Positions 58,055 through 64,000 of a stretch of 64,000 bases of DNA are shown one piece after another. The stretch is from contig NW_011887295.1 of NCBI RefSeq assembly GCF_000151315.2, forward strand, positions 1,350,884-1,414,883. The letters run 5' to 3'. Each line of letters starts with the position of its first letter. Positions within the stretch are counted from its first letter, which is position 1. The DNA is from Capsaspora owczarzaki ATCC 30864 (Eukaryota > Opisthokonta > Filasterea). Under the pieces are notes generated by a model. It was not told the origin of the DNA, searched no databases, and saw nothing but the letters and a program-made list of their open reading frames with translations. The translations under genes and the position numbers were made by a program.

Positions 58055-61000
58055 CTACTTGCTGCGCTCGGCGCGAATCTTCTTCTGGCGCACAACAACG
58101 GCGTTCTTGTGACCGTCAAGGCCCTCACAGGCAGCAAGGGTCGCGACAGCATCGCCAATGTACAACAATCCGTCTTGCGAGAGCTGCTGCGAGGTGATGT
58201 GCTTCAGGAAAGTGGACGTGGACACGCCAGAGTACATTTTGGCATAACCATAGGTCGGGAGGGTGTGGTTGGTGCCAGAGGCATAGTCGCCGCAGCTAGC
58301 AAGAAAGAGAGATAGAGAGCAACAAGTCAGAGTGAGAGCAGTGTTGTGGAGAACGCTGCGTCCGAGTTGGATCGATACGAAAATTCCATACCTTTCGGGC
58401 GAGTAGGCGCCAACAAACACCGAGCCGGCATTCTCAACCAGGGGAAGAACAGACTCGGCGTTCTCAGTGTTGACAATCAGGTGCTCTGGGGCGTACTTGT
58501 TGCTGAACTCGATGGCACTGGCAAGCGTGGGAACGCTGACGACGAACGACTTTGAGAGAGCGCCGCGTGCAATCTGTTCTCGAGGCAGTGCCGAGACCTG
58601 CAAGTTGTTTGACGAATTACGGGTTATTTAGCGAGGAATTGCGGTGGCGAAAAACAAAGCCAGGCTGCCAAGAATCCAACAACGTTACCTGAGCCTCGAC
58701 CTCGTCCTGCAGAGCTTGGAGCTGGCCGTCCGTAAGGTCGACAGCAACGAGAACAACCTGGCTATCGGTTCCATGCTCTGCTTGCGAGAGAAGATCGGAA
58801 GCCACGAACGCTGGGTCGGCAGACTTGTCGCAAACGACCTGTTTGGGCAAAGCCGAAGGGGAAATAAATGAATGAGCTATACCACCATACACACCCTGCG
58901 CTGCGACAAGGGCATCAACATTAATACTTTACCAGAACTTCAGAAGGACCGGCGGGCATGTCGATGCTGACCATGGCAGTGTTGTCGTTCTTGGGAAACG
59001 ACGAGCAAAAAAAAGTCAGCACTCTTCCTCCTTCCTTCCCCCCCCCCTTTTTTGTCTTTACACCACAAAATCACCAAACCTACCTGCACGAGCATCTTGG
59101 CGGCGGTAACAAACTGGTTGCCAGGACCACAAATCTTGTCGCACTTGGGAACAGACTCTGTGCCGTATGCCATGGCGGCGATGGCCTGGGCGCCACCAGC
59201 AAGGAGCAGCTTGGACGCGCCAACCTTCATGGCGACGTACAGGACCTCCTGAACAATGGTGCCGTCGGCGCGGGGCGGAGTGGCCAAAATAATCTCCTTG
59301 CATCCGGCAACGAGGGCGGGGATGCCGAGCATGAGCGCGGTGCTGGGAAGAACGGCGCTTCCGCCAGGAATGTACAGGCCAACTCGCTCGATGGGCTTGA
59401 CAAAGCGGGTGCAAACAACGCCGGGGCAGGTTTCGACCACAAGGGGCTCGGTCGTCAGCTGCGCGGCGTGGAAGCGATGAATGTTGTTGAAGGCAAGATC
59501 GATGGCGTTGCGCACTTCCTGCGACAACGTGAGCACTGGCGGATTGTTGATCAGATCGATGACGGGGGAGGAAAGTTGCGCCTTGTCGAACTTGGCCGTC
59601 AGCTCCAACAACGCCGCGTCGCCACGAGTGCGCACCGCCTGAAGAATCGGCTTGACACGCTCGACAATGCTGGATGCATCCACTTGCGCAGGTCGACGGC
59701 AGATTTGGGTGACTTCGGCGGGCGAGAGATCCTTGAGGGCGTATCGTTTGAGAATTTGCTCGGGCTTGGGCTCTGCTTGTTGTTGCTGTTGCTGTTGTTG
59801 TTGTTGTTGTTGCTGCTGCTGTTGCTGCTGCTTGCGCTGCTCTTGGTCGGCAATCTCACGTTCCTTGGCGACAAACTCGGCCTTGGCGTTGCCCGGGCGG
59901 CGCGTCACCTTCTTGGAGCGCGCATCGAGGATGCGCTCGACGTCTGCCAGCGTGACGCCTGCAGCAACGCACTTGGTCAAGGCAAAGTAGAGCACATCGG
60001 CAGCCTCGGCAGCAATGTGGTCGGGGGTAACGGCGCGCGTGAGCTCGCTGGCTTCTTCGAGAATCTTGGCGTTCAGCATGGCCGGGTCTTCAAACAGCCG
60101 CTTGGTGTACGAGCCCGCTGGAGCACTCGCCTTCCGCGCCTCGAGAGTGCGAACCAGCGCAGGCAGACCGCGGTCGGCATCCCCTCCAAAGCACGAGCGC
60201 GTGTTCAGGTGGCAAAATCCAGTGCCGTTCTGGTGAACGACAAATTGCAAGCAGTCGCGATCGCAATCGACCGCCACCGACAGCAAGTCTTGCGTGGCGC
60301 CAGAGGTCAGGCCTTTGACCCAAAGGCCGTGCTTGCGCGACTGGTACACGCCTCGGCGCTCGACCAGCGCCTGGCGGACGCTCTCTCGGCTCGAGTACAC
60401 CAGGCCCAGCGCGACGCCGTGCTCGTCCACAACGCTCGTGGCAAACAGGCCATCTGGGCGGTCGGTGACCAGCACCGCAGCGATGGCATCGCCCAGCAGC
60501 GCAGGTGTGACATGCTCCGAGTCGACCAGCACGTCAATGTTGGCCTGGTCGAGCTGCGCGACGAGCTCAGCCGACACGGCAGAAGGCGCACGCACAGTGA
60601 GGCGGCGAGCCTTGGCGATCGGAGCCAACTGAGCAACGACCGCGGGGGTAATCTCCTTGACTGGAATCACCACCGAAGCGAGCTCCTTGGGCAGTGCAGC
60701 GACGGTCTTGTCGAGGTTTGCGGCATCGGCTCCGAGCACGATTGCAACGCGATCCAACGGCAGCTGCGATGCGACCAGCGCGTCCGCCGTCGCCGCAATG
60801 TAGACCTGCGATTTCGCGGATGTGTGTTTGATGCAATGACAATCCGAGTGAGTCAGAGTCAGAGTTCAGAGTCAGAGTCACTGTGAGCAGAGGTACGGTG
60901 GTAGAGTCAGAAATCATTCGGGGGATCCTTACGATAGCAGCGCCTGCGTCGAACAGCGCGATGACTGCGTCTGCATCGACCTTGTCATCACTGTGGTGGT

Positions 61001-61277
61001 CGGAAGTCGATGGGTGGAAGGCGGCGAACGAAGCGGCTGGGGCTGCAGCGGCAATCGCGTCGCGCACGCGCTTGAGCTCGGTGGCTGGAGCGGCAACAGC
61101 GACGCGGCCGACGATCGCAAACCGAGCGGCAGCAGCGGCAGCGTTGCCTGAAGACAAGATGGAGAGCAAAATTTCGATGAGTCGTTGGTGGAAGCATGGG
61201 AGATCGGAGGACGGGGGAGAGGTCTGACCTTCAGCAGCAGCAGCGGCAGTGGTGGATGATATCAGCGGCACAAGCAT
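58055..61277 (-). CDS. HIS4: Trifunctional histidine biosynthesis enzyme HIS4 (HisI-HisE-HisD)
   Basis: Exons 61277-61229, 61147-60933, 60805-59084, 58989-58933, 58838-58689, 58597-58392 and 58295-58055 encode 879 residues. It catalyses PR-ATP pyrophosphohydrolysis, PR-AMP cyclohydrolysis and the final two oxidations of histidinol to histidine. Order: an N-terminal region (1-215), the cyclohydrolase ([33 protein letters not shown]), the pyrophosphohydrolase ([25 protein letters not shown]), an 18-residue Gln linker, then histidinol dehydrogenase ([50 protein letters not shown]). This fused order is that of fungal HIS4 (about 800 residues). The poly-Gln linker between the second and third activities is an expansion. 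The start ATG in a 49-base first exon is followed by an Ala-rich stretch. Confidence 0.95.
59777..59830 (-). repeat. CAA/CAG repeat encoding the HIS4 poly-Gln linker
   Basis: Eighteen consecutive Gln codons (mixed CAA and CAG on the minus strand) separate the pyrophosphohydrolase and dehydrogenase parts. Confidence 0.94.
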
Positions 61278-62290
61278 TTGGCGGGTAGGGGGAAAGTGCT
61301 GGACGCAAAACAGAATAGGAGAAAGAACAAAAATGAAAGAGTGAAGAAACGAAAGGAGTAAAGCGAGCTCAAAAGTGGAAGTGAGAGAGAGAGAGAGAGA
61401 GAGAGAGAGGTCAATGGAGATGGTTGGTTGACTCTCCCGATGATCAACAGTTGATCGTACCGGTGGATGGATTTTGGTAGTCAACAGTTGATCGTACCGG
61501 TGGATGGATTTTGGTAGTGGGTTGAATATCTAACAGAATCAAAGTGCAGTGAATGAATGCATGGAGGGAGGCTCAGTCAGATTTATCATTACAGTGAGGC
61601 ATTGAGATTGAACGACAGCCAAAAACCGTTGCATTGCATTGGAGATTGTCTTCTTCATAGACTTGGAGAACCGTCGCCATTTCCAATAGGAGGCGACTGT
61701 GAAGCGACGTAGTGCATTTGATCGTGTTGTGTGGGGGCTCAGGGGGGGTGGATAGGAGTTGGAGACACGAAAACAGGAGTCGAAAGCGGATTTCGTTTGA
61801 AGGCAAAACGCAACAAAGCGAGCGCGTCTCCTCATCTCTGCCCTCCTCCAGCAATCCAGTGCAGCAGAGTGCAAACCCCAACCAAGCACTGCAACAGATG
61901 CATGGATGAGTGCACGAGCGGCAGAACGGCAGATGAACAGGCAACGAGAGAGAGAGAAAAAATCAAGCAATGTTTCAAAGAGTCGGTTTTTGTTTGAAAC
62001 GGTTTCAGACTTTGAGACTTTGGGCTGGATTTTTTTTTTTTTTTTTTGTTAACGTACTTGCTGCGAAATCCTTCAGTCGCGAGTCAGAGTGAGAGATGCG
62101 TGTTTTGAGATGCACTTCATGGTTCATCATTGGCATATTGAGCTATTAGTCTCCCCTGAAAAGAGAGAGCGAGGAAATCGCGTCCATCTTGAACACTCAT
62201 CTTACTCCAATGCATTCGAGACAGATTACTCAGAGACACGCGAGTTTGACACATTAAAATTCACAACTCGGTTGCTATTCGTGCAGTACG
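61278..62290. other. Divergent upstream region of HIS4 and the last gene
   Basis: About 1 kb with no supported gene. It contains a GA microsatellite (61382-61410), a 37-base tandem duplication (61444-61517), a 13-base palindrome (61995-62007) and an 18-base T run (62031-62048). It should carry both promoters. Confidence 0.55.
61444..61517. repeat. 37-base tandem duplication with palindromic core, upstream of HIS4
   Basis: Two exact adjacent copies (61444-61480 and 61481-61517) of a unit beginning TCAACAGTTGATCGTACC. The left copy sits in a perfect inverted repeat GATCAAC-A-GTTGATC (61442-61456); the right copy keeps the inner TCAACAGTTGA. They lie 165-240 bases upstream of the HIS4 ATG, where a transcription-factor site would be expected. 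Function is inferred only from position and symmetry. Confidence 0.6.
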
Positions 62291-64000
62291 ATGGTCGGAA
62301 CAGCCGTGAGCAAGCGAGCTCAGGAAAACTCATCCGTGGCAAATGTTGTACCGACGACAACCAAGCAGACCAAGAGCCAAACAACTGGCGGGAAGACAAG
62401 CAAGTCCACCGCTTCGATTGTGAATATTGCCGATGCAACCACTGGAGATAATCCAGCAGAGTTGGAAACTGCGTGGACAAACTGTGCAAGCAGTCGGACT
62501 GTCACTCGTGCTGAACTGACGGATCTCATTCAGCGCACTCGACCCTTCCTTCCTCAGCAGCAGCAGCAAGAGCAGCAGCAGCAGCAGCAGCAAGAAAAGC
62601 AGTCCAACCTGCCTTTGACGCTGCTCAAATACATCGTTGATGCTACCACAGCCTGCAAGACGCCGCATCTCCACCAAAGTGCCACGGCAGCCTTCCAAGC
62701 GAAGCGCTCGCTGGTCTTGACGCCGCCACCAAGGACACCATCAAATCACTCACACAGCTCGCAGTCTCGGCCTTGCAACGGCAGCCAGCAACGACAAAGA
62801 CACTCCCCGTGAGCGCATACAATTTGTCATTGCAACTGCAGCGATTACGAGAGAGCACCTTGGGGCTGGAACTGATTGCCGCGCTTCCGTTAGACCAGTT
62901 TGCAGCAAGCATGCACATGCGCTTTCTAGTCATCAAGATCACCTGTATTGGCGTCATGAATGACGACGGTGCGGCTCTGAGCAATGTCATGCAACTGACG
63001 GAGCTCAGCAGCGTCGTGCACGACACTCAAGTCTTCCTCCAACTTCGACAACAAACACCGGCCGATCCTGCGCTCGACAAGTTGGTCTATGCCATGACGA
63101 AATGTGCCCTTCGACATTGCTCAGACCGCGCCGTTCGATTGAGCCAACCCGGCATCAGCTGTCTTCTTCAGGCAGCCAGCCTGCCCCTCGTTGAGCCCGC
63201 AGCAGCTCTCCAGCTGGTTGAAGAGCGTGTGACGGCATTTGCGCGAGTTGCAGCCAATGTGCACCTCCTGGCAAAAACAATCGGCGGCTTTGAGGCGCTG
63301 GTTCAGAGTTGGTCAGAGTATCCCGCGGTTCGCATGAAATTGGAACCGCGACCCGTGCAAGTCGCGGCTCTAAAGCCAGCTCACGTCGCGCCGTTGGTTC
63401 GTGTCGCAGAGAAACTGGCGCTGGAAGGGCAAAAGCAACTGCAAGTCAGAGTGCTGAAGATTGCATTATCGCTTTCTCCTTCAGTTGATCTCCAGTTGCG
63501 TCTTGCTGCTGCCTATGCGTCCTTCGGTTTGTACGGTGCAGCGGCTTTGGCACTGCCTGTTCAAGAGATCCTCGTTGCATCTGCCCAGCCACCAAGCATC
63601 CTCGCACTCCTGCTGATGTCGCACGCGGCCACCTCCATTCGCACCACACTTTGCACGAAAGGTGCAAACGCGGCGGCTCTCATCCTCTGCGACTTAATTC
63701 CTTCGGCACGGGATGCTTTGGCAGAGGCAGTCCAGCTGTCACCAACTTCTGCGGCTCCTGTGGACGACCTCGTCCTGCTATTACGAGACGCGCCCAGCGC
63801 GCTTCGCGAACTTGGTGCCCAGCTGTTGCTGGTCTGTGCCGAGGTCCTATGCGTGAGCAAGCAATCAACTCTCTCCAATGTATCGCGCTTTCCAGGACAA
63901 GTGTACGCCGAGATGGCCTTGCGGATGGTGCAACAGTCGCCGGCCGCTGGGAGCAACAGCTGCAACAGTGCTGCTCAACCAGAGCCTTGCCTCTCCTTGA
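62291..64000 (+). CDS. Large helical protein, partial at the window edge, frame change unresolved
   Basis: The gene starts at the ATG at 62291 (MVGTAVSKRAQENSS) and runs past the end of the window. The first frame stays open to 62812 and includes a Gln/Glu tract at about 62558-62600. From about 62652 to the end a different frame (codons offset by minus one) is open without a stop and reads as convincing helical protein (for example LTQLAVSALQRQ, VQVAALKPAHVAPLVRVAEK, LGAQLLLVCAEVLCV). Either an intron ends at the CCACAG at 62651, with a phase-2 donor at 62461, 62473 or 62602, or a base is missing near 62700. The downstream part looks like a repeat-type alpha-helical scaffold with no membrane segment or catalytic motif; I do not recognise the family. 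Confidence 0.6.

Noticed and set aside
58958-60886. Open frame of 642 codons on the plus strand
   Set aside because: It is antisense to the HIS4 main exon; the protein is Leu/Gly/Gln-rich noise, including the mirror of the Gln repeat.

Overview
The window is nuclear DNA from a unicellular eukaryote. Genes are split by many short introns (mostly about 76-125 bases, often with long A or T runs next to the acceptor), coding exons are GC-rich, and proteins carry long Q, A, S, D/E and G tracts. The gene set is animal-like: a p110-type class I PI3K with an adaptor-binding domain, WDR37, ELYS, a KANSL1-type PEHE protein, a HEXIM-like protein, Lunapark, KIF22 and CFAP410. It also contains a fungal-style fused HIS4 enzyme. 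This combination suggests a unicellular holozoan (a filasterean such as Capsaspora would fit), but the species is inferred from content only. There is no bacterial, CRISPR or insertion-sequence content and I recognised no tRNA or rRNA.

Layout. 0-9 kb: a double-BTB protein gene converges on the PI3K catalytic subunit gene, followed on the same strand by the proteasome ATPase Rpt3/PSMC4. 9.6-15 kb: a tiny COX14-like membrane protein gene diverges from two tandem secreted alpha-galactosidase genes with identical exon structure, including a 20-base microexon. 15-25 kb: WDR37 (minus) diverges from a 7-kb single-exon ELYS/AHCTF1 nucleoporin gene. 25-35 kb: MRD1/RBM19 (rRNA processing) shares a 128-base divergent promoter with CFAP410, which converges on the PEHE-domain (KANSL1/NSL-type) gene. 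35-40 kb: a gene-poor stretch, then monothiol glutaredoxin 3. 40-49 kb: a full ABCB transporter and the chromokinesin KIF22. 49-54.5 kb: Lunapark, an extended short-chain reductase and an intronless VP39-fold cap methyltransferase-like gene, all minus. 54.9-57.9 kb: an unrecognised 237-residue protein and a HEXIM-like protein. 58-61.3 kb: the trifunctional histidine biosynthesis enzyme. 62.3 kb to the end: a gene cut by the window edge, with an unresolved change of reading frame.

These are independently transcribed genes, not operons. Functional themes nevertheless recur: transcription and chromatin (ELYS, PEHE protein, HEXIM-like), RNA modification and ribosome biogenesis (MRD1, VP39-like), cytoskeleton and organelles (KIF22, CFAP410, Lunapark), and metabolism or transport (HIS4, alpha-galactosidases, ABCB, Grx3). 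Exon boundaries were read by hand from GT/AG sites and phase, and were checked for frame continuity in every multi-exon gene. The most unusual observations are the VP39-like gene, the HEXIM-like gene, and a 13-base palindrome (TGAAAC-S-GTTTCA) that occurs three times.
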